Below are positions 15,447 through 23,682 of a stretch of 64,000 bases of DNA, in pieces. The position numbers were made by a program, and so were the translations under genes. The stretch is from Lachnospiraceae bacterium. Lineage in GTDB: Bacteria; Bacillota; Clostridia; Lachnospirales; Lachnospiraceae. Position 1 is the stretch's first letter. Each line of letters starts with the position of its first letter. The notes under the pieces are model-generated. The model did not search any database. It was given only the letters and a program-made list of their open reading frames with translations, and was not told the origin of the DNA. The DNA lies in the NCBI GenBank assembly GCA_024403515.1, contig JAKSRS010000006.1:17984-81983 (forward strand), given 5' to 3'.

Positions 15447-17867
15447 ATGGACGAATTATTTGGAAGAACTATGGATGATAACCGTGGGGGCGGTTTATCT
15501 GAGGAACTGATGAGTAAAATCGGTCTTTACACTTTCAAGTATTACATGGATGGAAGTGTAATAACCTGCTCAGACAATCTGGTTAAAAAATATGGTGTCT
15601 TACCTCGCTATGAGGGTAATCCCATGCAATTTGTAAAAGACCTCGTGGTTGAAGACAACTATGCTTTCTGCGAGGAATTTGTGCGAAAGATTAAGGAAGG
15701 AAATGAGCAGAATGCTCTTTTCATAAGCCGCGTTGGTAAGGATGTTTTGGACATATCCATCTTTATCAATAAAAGCTCTGCGGACGAGTCTTTAATCTCT
15801 GTTGATGGCGTTATAAAGCGCGTTACCGACAGCATACTTATGGAAAAAGAAAGACGCACGCGAATGGAAAATACTGTGCGCATGCTCAATGCAGCCATAA
15901 GATCAATCTATCAGTATGGTGTGTCTTTAAATCTTTCAAGAAACGAGTACACCACAATTTACTTTAATGAAAAGAATAACAAGCTTTCTAAAATCTTTAG
16001 CGATGTAGATGCTAAAATGCATAATACCTTGGAAATGATTCCTGAAGATGAAGATAAATTAGCTTTCGAAGAATGCTTTTCAAGGGCTTCACTTATGAAG
16101 GCTTATGCTGCCGGTAAAAAAGAAGTAAAGCTTGAATACCAAAGAATCTGTGAAGATGAAAAGGTACACTGGGTTGAAAACCGAGTTGTATTTGTTTCAG
16201 GTGATAATGGAGATGTTTGTGCGATTTCACTTCTTTCGCAGATAGATGAAAAGAAACAGCAGGAAAATGAAATAAGAGAACAGCTTGAGATAGTTGATGC
16301 TCTTTGCAGGGATTATCTCAATGTATATTTAATAGATTTAAAGAAGGACAGACTTAAGGTCGTAAAATCAGAAGGAAGTATTACTCCTGATATGTTTATC
16401 ACTGAAAACAGTGAATATGTTTTTTCAAAGGCGGCTACAAAGTTTGTAAATATGGCGGTTCACCCCGATGATGTGGATTCAGTTCTTCAGCAGGTTTCAA
16501 TCGACTTTATGAAGAGGACTTTAAGAAGAACAGATGAGTATGTTTCATCCTGTAAGTCCATTAAGGATGGTGAAACCCACTACTTCCAGTTTAAGTTTGT
16601 AAAACTTCGTAAAAGCGATAGAAATACAGTTATTATGGGCTTCCAGAATATCGATAAGATCGTAGCCCAGGAAAAGAAAATGAACGAGGAACTAAGAAAG
16701 GCCATTAAGGATGCTGAGGCCGCTAATGAAGCCAAGTCCACTTTCTTTTTCAATATGTCTCATGACATTAGAACTCCCATGAATGCTATTTTGGGATCTG
16801 CTAATTTGCTTAAGCAGACAGAAGGCGATGCTGAAAAGCAGCGAAAGTTTATCGACAATATCTGCGTTTCAGGAAAGTACCTTCTTGAACTTATAAACGG
16901 TGTTCTTGAAATGTCTCGAATCGAAAGCGGAAATCTTTCTTTTGACATGCAGTGCATGAACTTGTACGACTTGGGAAAGAGTGTTGCGTCGATTTTTGAT
17001 AGCGAATACAAGAAGAAAAAACTTACGGTAGAAAGACACGTTGACTACAGATGTCCTTATGTTTACGGGGACTTTACAAAGTGTCAGGAAATTACTTTAA
17101 ATATCATAAGTAACGCCATCAAGTACACTCCCGAGGGTGGGAAAATCACGATTACGGTTGATGAGATTCCCGGAAGTGCTGATGGATACGTATGCTACCA
17201 GACGACTATTGAAGATACAGGTATTGGTATTTCACCTGATTATCTTCCTCATATTTTTGATAGATTTTCAAGAGAAAGAACTTACACCGAAAATAAAGTT
17301 GTCGGTACCGGTCTTGGAATGGGTATCACTAAAAGAATTGTCGAGGGTATGGGTGGCGTCATAAGCGTGGAAAGCGAACTTGGAAAGGGAACTAAGGTTA
17401 TGTATTCAGTTCCTTTCAAGATTGCTGATGAAGCTGAAATTGCCAAGGAAAATATCGATCTTTCGCAGAAATTTACAGGTGAAACCATTCGTATTTTACT
17501 GGCTGAAGATAATGAACTTAATACTGATATCGCACAGGCACTTTTAGAGAGCCGAGGCTTCGAAGTTGAGCATGCGTGGGACGGCCTTGAGTGCTTTGAC
17601 ATGATGGATGAGCATGAGGCAGGGTACTATGACCTTATTCTTATGGACATTCAGATGCCAAATATGGATGGATATCAGACTACTAAAAGAATTCGAAGTC
17701 TTTCCAATAAAGGTAAGGCTGAAATACCGATTATTGCTATTACAGCCAACGTATTTGATGAAGACCGAAGACGGGCTTATGAAGCGGGAATGAACGGATT
17801 TACCGGAAAGCCTTTTGAAGTACAGCTATTATTTGGTGAAATCGGTCGAGTTCTGCACCAGAATTAA
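15447..17867 (+). CDS. Cytoplasmic hybrid sensor histidine kinase with receiver domain
   Basis: 806 residues without transmembrane segments. The first ~400 residues look like PAS-type sensor modules joined by a coiled-coil stretch. HisKA follows with the phospho-acceptor His at about 439 (NMSHDIRTPMNAI), then the HATPase domain (NIISNAIKYTPEGG, EDTGIGIS, GTGLGMGITKRIVE), and a C-terminal receiver (LLAEDNELNTDIA, phospho-acceptor Asp at about 734 in LILMDIQMPNMDGYQ, ITANVFDEDRRRA). The signal is probably intracellular. The ATG at 15447 has a GGAG site 9 bases upstream; an in-frame TTG at 15396 is less likely. No partner regulator lies next to it. Confidence 0.92.
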   Translation: MDELFGRTMDDNRGGGLSEELMSKIGLYTFKYYMDGSVITCSDNLVKKYGVLPRYEGNPMQFVKDLVVEDNYAFCEEFVRKIKEGNEQNALFISRVGKDVLDISIFINKSSADESLISVDGVIKRVTDSILMEKERRTRMENTVRMLNAAIRSIYQYGVSLNLSRNEYTTIYFNEKNNKLSKIFSDVDAKMHNTLEMIPEDEDKLAFEECFSRASLMKAYAAGKKEVKLEYQRICEDEKVHWVENRVVFVSGDNGDVCAISLLSQIDEKKQQENEIREQLEIVDALCRDYLNVYLIDLKKDRLKVVKSEGSITPDMFITENSEYVFSKAATKFVNMAVHPDDVDSVLQQVSIDFMKRTLRRTDEYVSSCKSIKDGETHYFQFKFVKLRKSDRNTVIMGFQNIDKIVAQEKKMNEELRKAIKDAEAANEAKSTFFFNMSHDIRTPMNAILGSANLLKQTEGDAEKQRKFIDNICVSGKYLLELINGVLEMSRIESGNLSFDMQCMNLYDLGKSVASIFDSEYKKKKLTVERHVDYRCPYVYGDFTKCQEITLNIISNAIKYTPEGGKITITVDEIPGSADGYVCYQTTIEDTGIGISPDYLPHIFDRFSRERTYTENKVVGTGLGMGITKRIVEGMGGVISVESELGKGTKVMYSVPFKIADEAEIAKENIDLSQKFTGETIRILLAEDNELNTDIAQALLESRGFEVEHAWDGLECFDMMDEHEAGYYDLILMDIQMPNMDGYQTTKRIRSLSNKGKAEIPIIAITANVFDEDRRRAYEAGMNGFTGKPFEVQLLFGEIGRVLHQN

Positions 17868-17876
17868 ACGATAGCC

Positions 17877-17922
17877 TTTAAGCGCAGGCTCTTATATTTA
17901 TAAGGGCCGTCGCTTAGTTAAA
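17877..17922 (+). other. Long imperfect hairpin before the plsC-like gene
   Basis: TTTAAGCG (17877) pairs with CGCTTA-TTAAA (to 17922), and GGC-CTTATA with TATAAG-GCC inside, giving a 46-base hairpin. There is no clear T-run after it, so it is not a typical terminator. It may protect RNA ends or be a weak terminator of the kinase gene. Confidence 0.4.
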
Positions 17923-17952
17923 TATCCGATGTATTAAAGGACGGATTTTTTA

Positions 17953-18726
17953 GTGAAATATCCTGAAGTTATATACTTTGAAAATGAACTTGAAGATGAG
18001 TTTTCAAAGGGTGGAATTAATCCAATAAAAATAGATGAAAATTACCGCTATGAGGGTGGAAAATTTAGAAGTGTTTCAAGAGCTGTGTTTTACCATGTTC
18101 TTGCCAAGATTATAGCAGGACTATATCTTCCACTTGGATGGGGCCATAAGGTATATGGCCGTGAAAAGATGAGAGGGTATAAGTCCTTCTTTTTATACGG
18201 TAATCACACTAATCCTGTGGCGGATGCGCTGATTCCTACCATGTTAAATCCCGGTAAGAGCACATATGTAATTGTCCATCCCGACAACGTTTCTATGCCG
18301 GTGCTTGGGAAAATCACTCCGTCTCTTGGAGCGATACCCCTTCCCGATGACAGAAAGGCTTACAAAAACTTTCTTTTGTACATCGATAAGCTTGTTGAAA
18401 AAAAGCGCGTAATTATGATTTACCCGGAGGCTCATATATGGCCCTTTTACACCCATATAAGGCCCTTTAAGCACGACTCTTTCCACTATCCTGTAAAGTA
18501 CAATACTCCGGTGTTTTGCTTTACTAACACCTATCAGAAGCGTAAGTTTTTAAAAAAGCCCAAAATTGTGACCTATGTTTCGGGACCCTTTTTCCCGGAC
18601 GAATCGCTTAGTAAGCCAGATCGGACTAAAAAACTTAGAGATGAAGTTTACGATGCAATGGTAAAAAATTCTTCTTACAATACAGTAGAACTTATAAAAT
18701 ATATCAGGAAAGAAAATGAACAGTAA
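17953..18726 (+). CDS. PlsC-family acyltransferase
   Basis: 257 residues. The protein has a lysophospholipid acyltransferase fold: GNHTNPVADA carries the catalytic His-Asp pair with five residues between them (HX5D; the usual bacterial PlsC motif is HX4D), and MIYPEAHIWPF replaces the common phosphate-binding FPEG motif. Such enzymes transfer fatty acyl groups to glycerol phosphate or related lipids at the membrane. A hydrophobic stretch near residues 45-60 may bind the membrane. It starts with GTG behind AAAGGA. Its end overlaps the next gene (GT8) by 11 bases, and a second acyltransferase domain lies two genes downstream, so it is probably part of a glycolipid pathway. Confidence 0.82.
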   Translation: MKYPEVIYFENELEDEFSKGGINPIKIDENYRYEGGKFRSVSRAVFYHVLAKIIAGLYLPLGWGHKVYGREKMRGYKSFFLYGNHTNPVADALIPTMLNPGKSTYVIVHPDNVSMPVLGKITPSLGAIPLPDDRKAYKNFLLYIDKLVEKKRVIMIYPEAHIWPFYTHIRPFKHDSFHYPVKYNTPVFCFTNTYQKRKFLKKPKIVTYVSGPFFPDESLSKPDRTKKLRDEVYDAMVKNSSYNTVELIKYIRKENEQ

Positions 18727-19567
18727 CGAATATATTAATGTTTTGTTTTCAGGAAACGACAGGGTTTTCGATGGCGTTTTGACATGTATGCTTTCTATTT
18801 TCAAAAGAAGTACTGCAAAAAGGCCATTTAGATTTTACATCCTTACAATGGATGTTTCTCACATTAAGCCTGAGTATAAGGCTATTTCCGAAGACCTTTG
18901 TATATTCCTCGAAGAAGTGGCAAGAAAATATAATACAGATAACCGTGTTATAAGAATAGATGTAACTGAACTTTACAATAAAGAGTTTGGCGGATGTCCT
19001 AATGAGCAGTGCTACTGTTCGCCTTACACTTTACTGCGGCTTTTTATCGACATGATTGACAGCATCCCTGAAAAGATTTTGTATCTTGATGTCGATGTTA
19101 TGTTCAACAGAGATATTACGCTTTTATATGATACCGATGTTACTGATTACGAATACGCTGCGGCAAGGGATCATTATGGAAAATATCTTTTGAATCCCAA
19201 CTACATAAACGCCGGTGTTCTTCTTTTTAACATGGTAAAGGCCAAAGAAACCGGCTTGTTTTCTAAAGCCAGAGAGCTTATAAGGACTAAAAAGATGCTT
19301 TTTGCGGACCAGGATGCCATATACAGAAGTACCAGTCAAAAGAAAATGCTTCCGCAAAAGTTTAATGACCAGAAGTTTTTACATAAATCGACTGTAGTAA
19401 GGCATTTTTCCAAGCGGTTATTTTATTTTCCTTATCCGCACACGGAAAATGTTAAACAGTGGAACGTTAGCAGAATGTACAGAGTCTTTGGCTACAATGC
19501 TTTTGACGATGTAATACACGAATATTTGTATTTAAAGGGAAAGTACGAAAATGAAATTAAATCTTAG
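18716..19567 (+). CDS. Glycosyltransferase family 8 protein
   Basis: 283 residues. The start INVLFSGNDRVFDGVLTCMLSI, the LYLDVDVMFNRD segment with its DXD metal-binding motif, the NAGVLLFNM segment and the DQDAIY motif are typical of GT8 enzymes, which transfer a hexose from UDP- or other nucleotide sugars with retention. No signal peptide; cytoplasmic face expected. The start overlaps the plsC-like gene by 11 bases and the stop overlaps the following GT8-PlsC fusion by 17 bases, so the three are tightly coupled. The acceptor is unknown; a glycerolipid acceptor is inferred from the neighbours. Confidence 0.87.
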   Translation: MNSNEYINVLFSGNDRVFDGVLTCMLSIFKRSTAKRPFRFYILTMDVSHIKPEYKAISEDLCIFLEEVARKYNTDNRVIRIDVTELYNKEFGGCPNEQCYCSPYTLLRLFIDMIDSIPEKILYLDVDVMFNRDITLLYDTDVTDYEYAAARDHYGKYLLNPNYINAGVLLFNMVKAKETGLFSKARELIRTKKMLFADQDAIYRSTSQKKMLPQKFNDQKFLHKSTVVRHFSKRLFYFPYPHTENVKQWNVSRMYRVFGYNAFDDVIHEYLYLKGKYENEIKS

Positions 19568-21422
19568 AAAAAGTCATCAGCTTAGAACTAAACTCTTTAG
19601 CCCTAAGCATGCTTTAAAGATACGACCAAGTATAAGAACAAAATATAACGTTATTCCGGTTTTCTATGCCTGTGATGACGGGTATGCTAAATATCTTATC
19701 GTCTCAATCACATCGCTTATAGCGCATGCAAGTGCAAAGAAAAAGTATAATATCCACGTTCTTTATACTTCAATGAGCGATGAAAATATGAATAAGCTTT
19801 TGAAGTTATCGACTAAAAACGTGTCGATTCTTTTTCACGATGTAAGTAAAGAACTTGCTAAAATGAAGAGTAAGCTTGCCATAAGAGACTACTATTCAGC
19901 AACCACCTATTACAGGTTTTTCATTCCGGATATGTTTCCTGAATATGATAAGGCTCTTTATATAGATGCCGATACTATTGTGCTTTCTGATGTGGCTGAA
20001 TTTTATAACTACCATCTTGGAAATAACCTTGTAGGTGCTGTTCAGGATATGTTAGTTAAAAACGACAAGATTTACGGAAAGTATGTTGAAGATGTATTAA
20101 ATGTTTCAAGAGCTGCATATTTTAATGCAGGTGTTCTTCTGATTAACCTTATCCGTTTTAGAAAAAACCGAATCAAAAACCAGTTTTCGGAGCTTTTAAA
20201 CCTCTATACCTTTGTAGTCGCACAAGATCAGGATTATCTTAATATTCTTTGTCAGGATAATATTTTGTGGGTTGATTCAAAGTGGAACGTTCAGATGACT
20301 GAAAAGCAGATAAGAGAAGAGGATGAGATTGGCATCGTTCACTATAATCTTGCTGAAAAACCCTGGCATTATAAGAATGGAAAATATGCTGACTATTTCT
20401 GGAGATATGCCGAGAAGACTTCAGAATACGAGGAAATCTTAGCAGTCTTAAACTCATTTGATGCGGATGCTAAGATGAAGGACGAACAGTACGGAAGAAA
20501 CCTTCTTCAGCTTGCACTTGATGAAATCGAAAACGACTTTAACTATCATAAGGCTATCATTCCTGAAGAACACAGAAAGGTTACAAGACAGGAAATAGTC
20601 GAAAAAATCGAGAAGTTTGAAAGAGAAGGGCGCTTTGACGAAGATGTTGAGGAAGATCCTCCGGGACGCATGCTTATGCCCGATGAAATTGACTATCTTC
20701 ATAAGGATATAAATGCACGTGTTCGTACAAGATATGCCTACATGATTGCAAGATGGTTCATGAACGTTCTTTTGTCCAAAAGACAGCTTATCATTAAGGA
20801 TATCGTAGGAATTGAAAACTACAGAAGACTAAAAAGCGGTGCGATTGTTACCTGTAACCACTTTAACGCAATGGATTCTTTTGCAATGCAGATTGCTTAC
20901 CAAAAGAGCCACCAAAGGCAGAGAAGAAGAAAGTTTTATCGAATCATTAAGGAAGGTAACTACACTTCATTCCCCGGCTTCTTTGGATTTTTGATGCGTA
21001 ACTGTAACACACTTCCTTTAAGTTCGCATCCTGCTACCATGAAAAAGTTCATGAAGGCGGTTAAAAAACTTCTTCAAAAGGGTAACTTTATTCTTATTTA
21101 TCCTGAGCAGAGTATGTGGTGGAACTACAAAAAGCCTAAGCCTTTAAAGAAGGGCGGATATACATTTGCAGTTGAGGCAAATGTTCCCGTTTTACCATGT
21201 TTTGTTACCATGCAGGACAGTGATGTTCCCGGCGAAGGCGGCTTTATGGTTCAGGAATATACTATTCACATTGGAAAGCCGATTTATCCTATTCAGGGTA
21301 AGAGCAAGGCTGAAAATGTTAAGTATATGATGGAAGAAAATTTCAAAGTATGGAAAAATATCTATGAAAAGACATACGGCGTAAAACTTGAATATACCTG
21401 CGATAAGAAGCCTGAAGCATAA
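19551..21422 (+). CDS. GT8 glycosyltransferase - PlsC acyltransferase fusion
   Basis: 623 residues in two domains. Residues ~35-290 are a GT8 domain (VFYACDDGYAKYLIVSITSL, ALYIDADTIVLSD with the DXD motif, YFNAGVLLINL, AQDQDYLNIL). A charged helical linker (~300-385) leads to a PlsC-type acyltransferase (~400-610) with TCNHFNAMDS, a canonical HX4D motif with His at about 437, and LIYPEQSMWW in place of FPEG. One protein would thus add sugar and fatty acid, probably to a membrane glycolipid. It is the third gene of an overlapping set. I know of no characterised protein with this exact domain order; function is inferred. Confidence 0.87.
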   Translation: MKLNLRKSHQLRTKLFSPKHALKIRPSIRTKYNVIPVFYACDDGYAKYLIVSITSLIAHASAKKKYNIHVLYTSMSDENMNKLLKLSTKNVSILFHDVSKELAKMKSKLAIRDYYSATTYYRFFIPDMFPEYDKALYIDADTIVLSDVAEFYNYHLGNNLVGAVQDMLVKNDKIYGKYVEDVLNVSRAAYFNAGVLLINLIRFRKNRIKNQFSELLNLYTFVVAQDQDYLNILCQDNILWVDSKWNVQMTEKQIREEDEIGIVHYNLAEKPWHYKNGKYADYFWRYAEKTSEYEEILAVLNSFDADAKMKDEQYGRNLLQLALDEIENDFNYHKAIIPEEHRKVTRQEIVEKIEKFEREGRFDEDVEEDPPGRMLMPDEIDYLHKDINARVRTRYAYMIARWFMNVLLSKRQLIIKDIVGIENYRRLKSGAIVTCNHFNAMDSFAMQIAYQKSHQRQRRRKFYRIIKEGNYTSFPGFFGFLMRNCNTLPLSSHPATMKKFMKAVKKLLQKGNFILIYPEQSMWWNYKKPKPLKKGGYTFAVEANVPVLPCFVTMQDSDVPGEGGFMVQEYTIHIGKPIYPIQGKSKAENVKYMMEENFKVWKNIYEKTYGVKLEYTCDKKPEA

Positions 21423-21450
21423 GCAAATTAATGACAATCAGCGAAATCAA

Positions 21451-21480
21451 AAAAGACGATGCAAATGCATCGTCTTTTTC
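21451..21480 (+). terminator. Bidirectional terminator
   Basis: A perfect palindromic stem AAAAAGACGATGCA/TGCATCGTCTTTTT with a 2-base centre lies between the convergent GT8-PlsC and HPt-like genes and can serve both strands. Confidence 0.93.
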
Positions 21481-21539
21481 TATATACATGTTGCCAACCA
21501 CCCTTGGCATCACATATATTCTATATCAAATCCCCTCGT

Positions 21540-21893
21540 TTAAAGCTTTTTAATGAAAGAGCACATTAGTTCATATTGTGAATATGCACTTTCATATGAA
21601 GCCATAACATGTTCTTTGTCTAAAATATCAGTTATAGCTTCTTTTAAGTCGCAAACTTTCGCGCTAATTGATGTTAAGCCAAGAAAGTTGCTTGTTGATA
21701 AGATATCGTTTGTAATATCTCTGGCTTCAGAGTATTCACCTGAAAGCACATGATTTCTTATCATTTTAAAATAACCGTCAAAAAGTTCGCAGGCTTCTTT
21801 GATAAGCCCGATAATCACATTTTCAGGAAGCATGTTTCCTGAAATTTTGGCAAAATCCCAACCGCAATTTGCATAGATTTCTGCTAATGACAT
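21540..21893 (-). CDS. HPt-like small protein lacking the phospho-acceptor histidine
   Basis: 117 residues, all helical in appearance. The stretch ITNDILSTSNFLGLTSISAKVCDLKEA aligns by eye with the HPt consensus of a His, then LKStS-N-hG and a following LE-A helix, but the histidine position is occupied by Asn 62. If this reading is right, the protein keeps the four-helix fold but cannot accept phosphate, and may act as a docking partner for receiver domains. The start codon is ATG at 21893 with a weak ribosome site. It is divergent from the PAS/winged-helix regulator, 101 bases away. It could also be an unrelated helical protein. Confidence 0.55.
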   Translation of the reverse strand: MSLAEIYANCGWDFAKISGNMLPENVIIGLIKEACELFDGYFKMIRNHVLSGEYSEARDITNDILSTSNFLGLTSISAKVCDLKEAITDILDKEHVMASYESAYSQYELMCSFIKKL

Positions 21894-21994
21894 TGTTTAA
21901 TAACCCCATTTCTTCAACCCACCTCTTGTAGTATAATGGTCTTGTTCGACCAGTTTCGACCAATAACACACTTTTTTGAAAAAAATGAGGGAAT

Positions 21995-23671
21995 ATGGAC
22001 AAAAATTATTTTGATATCTTCACAAAGATGGTGATAAACACCTATTACGATGTAGTTGTGCTTGATGTGGAAAATTTGATGACTTATGTTTTGAAATTGG
22101 GACGTAAGCCGGAACTTGAAGGAAAAGAGTTTCCTGCCATGGAAATTCTGGACTATCTTTTCTCACAGGGAGCATCGCAGGAAGCAGATAAATACATTAT
22201 TACCGGTGTGTGGGGAACTATAAGAAGTCGCTGTGAAAAACATGAAAGCGGTCTGGTTTTTAACCATAGAACACTTATCCACGGACAGAAGCGCTGGCTT
22301 AATGTTTATATGTATGTTCCGGAGTGTTATGGAATTGATGATACCAAGGTTGTTTTTTATTCCAAGCTTCTTTCTGAAGAGGAGGCTTTGAAACATGAAA
22401 TTATGATGGGGGTTGAAAGAGGCCTCTATAAAATCGGCAAAATTTACCTTAATGAGGACCGAATTGAGTCTTTATCTATTTCCTATAATGAAAAGGTTAG
22501 CATGAAGCACTTTGACGGTTCCGGCTTTAGTGCAGAAGTTAAATATATAGCCGAGAACATGATTCATCCTGACGATAAAGAAAAATATCTTGATTTTCTG
22601 AATCCTAAAAAGATTGAAAAATACCATCGGGATGGTTATAGAAATTATGGCTTTATGTGCCGAAGAAAATCCAGAAAGGTCTATGACTGGGTGTTCATTA
22701 AGATTGATCCCACATTAGACTACAAACCGGACAACATGATTTTTACCATACATGTCGTGGAAATCAATTCTTCGGTTGTTAACTATGTAAACGATGCACT
22801 AAAGGGTATAAGTGGTGAAGAAAAGGGACTTGGAAACCTTTCCTATGGCTTTACGCGTTATTTTGACAGAATTAAAGTCGCTCTTGGGGCTTTTACATAT
22901 CAGTTCGCTTCTTTTATAGAAATTGAACTTTCGTCAAACCACTATATTTCATTTAAACCGGAATTTGGCACTAATAAAGCGCTTTTTTCGGACGAGGGTG
23001 ATTACCTTGAAGATTCTTTGAAGGTTATTGAAAAACTGTATGAAGGCGAAGAAGCCGAAAAACTTAGAGGGTTCATTAATCTTAAAAATGTCAGTCAGCA
23101 GCTTGTGACTAATTCGGCTATTTCAGATAATTTCAGAAGAAAAACAGGAGAACTTATGAAGGTGACCTTTGCTAAGACAGAAAGCATTAAGGGTACACCC
23201 ACAATCGTAAATGTCACCTCGGAATTTCTTAATGAAAAAACAAACCAGTTAAAGGTTGTTACTTTTGGAAATTTCGAAGTATACGATTCCGAAGGAAATC
23301 CTGTTTACTTTGAAAAGAAGCAGTCCAAGCAGGTGCTTGCTTATCTTATCGATAAGGTTGGCTACCCTATTTCAAATGAGGACGTTATAACTGATGTTCT
23401 TGAAAAGCCTATAGATGACTTAAATGCAAGAAAGTACGCTTCGGCCCTTATAAGAAAGGCCATGAAGGATCTTGAGAATGCAGGATACCCTGATGTAATC
23501 ATCAAGGAATCATCGCAGACAAGAATAAACAAGGATGCAGTGGATTGCGATTATTACCACCTTTTGGATGGTAACATTTTCTATTGGCGTTTGTACCACA
23601 ACGAATATATGAAAGAGTATAGTTGGGCTGAAGAGACCAACTCTGAAATAACTCACTATTTTGACAAATAA
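21995..23671 (+). CDS. PAS-like sensor with C-terminal winged-helix DNA-binding domain
   Basis: 558 residues, no membrane segments. Two PAS-like modules are suggested in the first ~270 residues (for example the SISYNEKVSMKHFDGSG and MIHPDDKEKYLDFLNP stretches). The C-terminus (~425-545) resembles the winged helix of OmpR/SARP-type regulators: VVTFGNFEVYDSEGNPVYF, KKQSKQVLAYLIDK, and the recognition-helix region ARKYASALIRKAMKDLENAG. It would be a one-component transcription regulator. The GH120 beta-xylosidase gene starts 11 bases after its stop, so control of xylan use is the likely job. The sensed signal is unknown. Confidence 0.78.
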   Translation: MDKNYFDIFTKMVINTYYDVVVLDVENLMTYVLKLGRKPELEGKEFPAMEILDYLFSQGASQEADKYIITGVWGTIRSRCEKHESGLVFNHRTLIHGQKRWLNVYMYVPECYGIDDTKVVFYSKLLSEEEALKHEIMMGVERGLYKIGKIYLNEDRIESLSISYNEKVSMKHFDGSGFSAEVKYIAENMIHPDDKEKYLDFLNPKKIEKYHRDGYRNYGFMCRRKSRKVYDWVFIKIDPTLDYKPDNMIFTIHVVEINSSVVNYVNDALKGISGEEKGLGNLSYGFTRYFDRIKVALGAFTYQFASFIEIELSSNHYISFKPEFGTNKALFSDEGDYLEDSLKVIEKLYEGEEAEKLRGFINLKNVSQQLVTNSAISDNFRRKTGELMKVTFAKTESIKGTPTIVNVTSEFLNEKTNQLKVVTFGNFEVYDSEGNPVYFEKKQSKQVLAYLIDKVGYPISNEDVITDVLEKPIDDLNARKYASALIRKAMKDLENAGYPDVIIKESSQTRINKDAVDCDYYHLLDGNIFYWRLYHNEYMKEYSWAEETNSEITHYFDK

Positions 23672-23682
23672 AGGAGAAGGTT

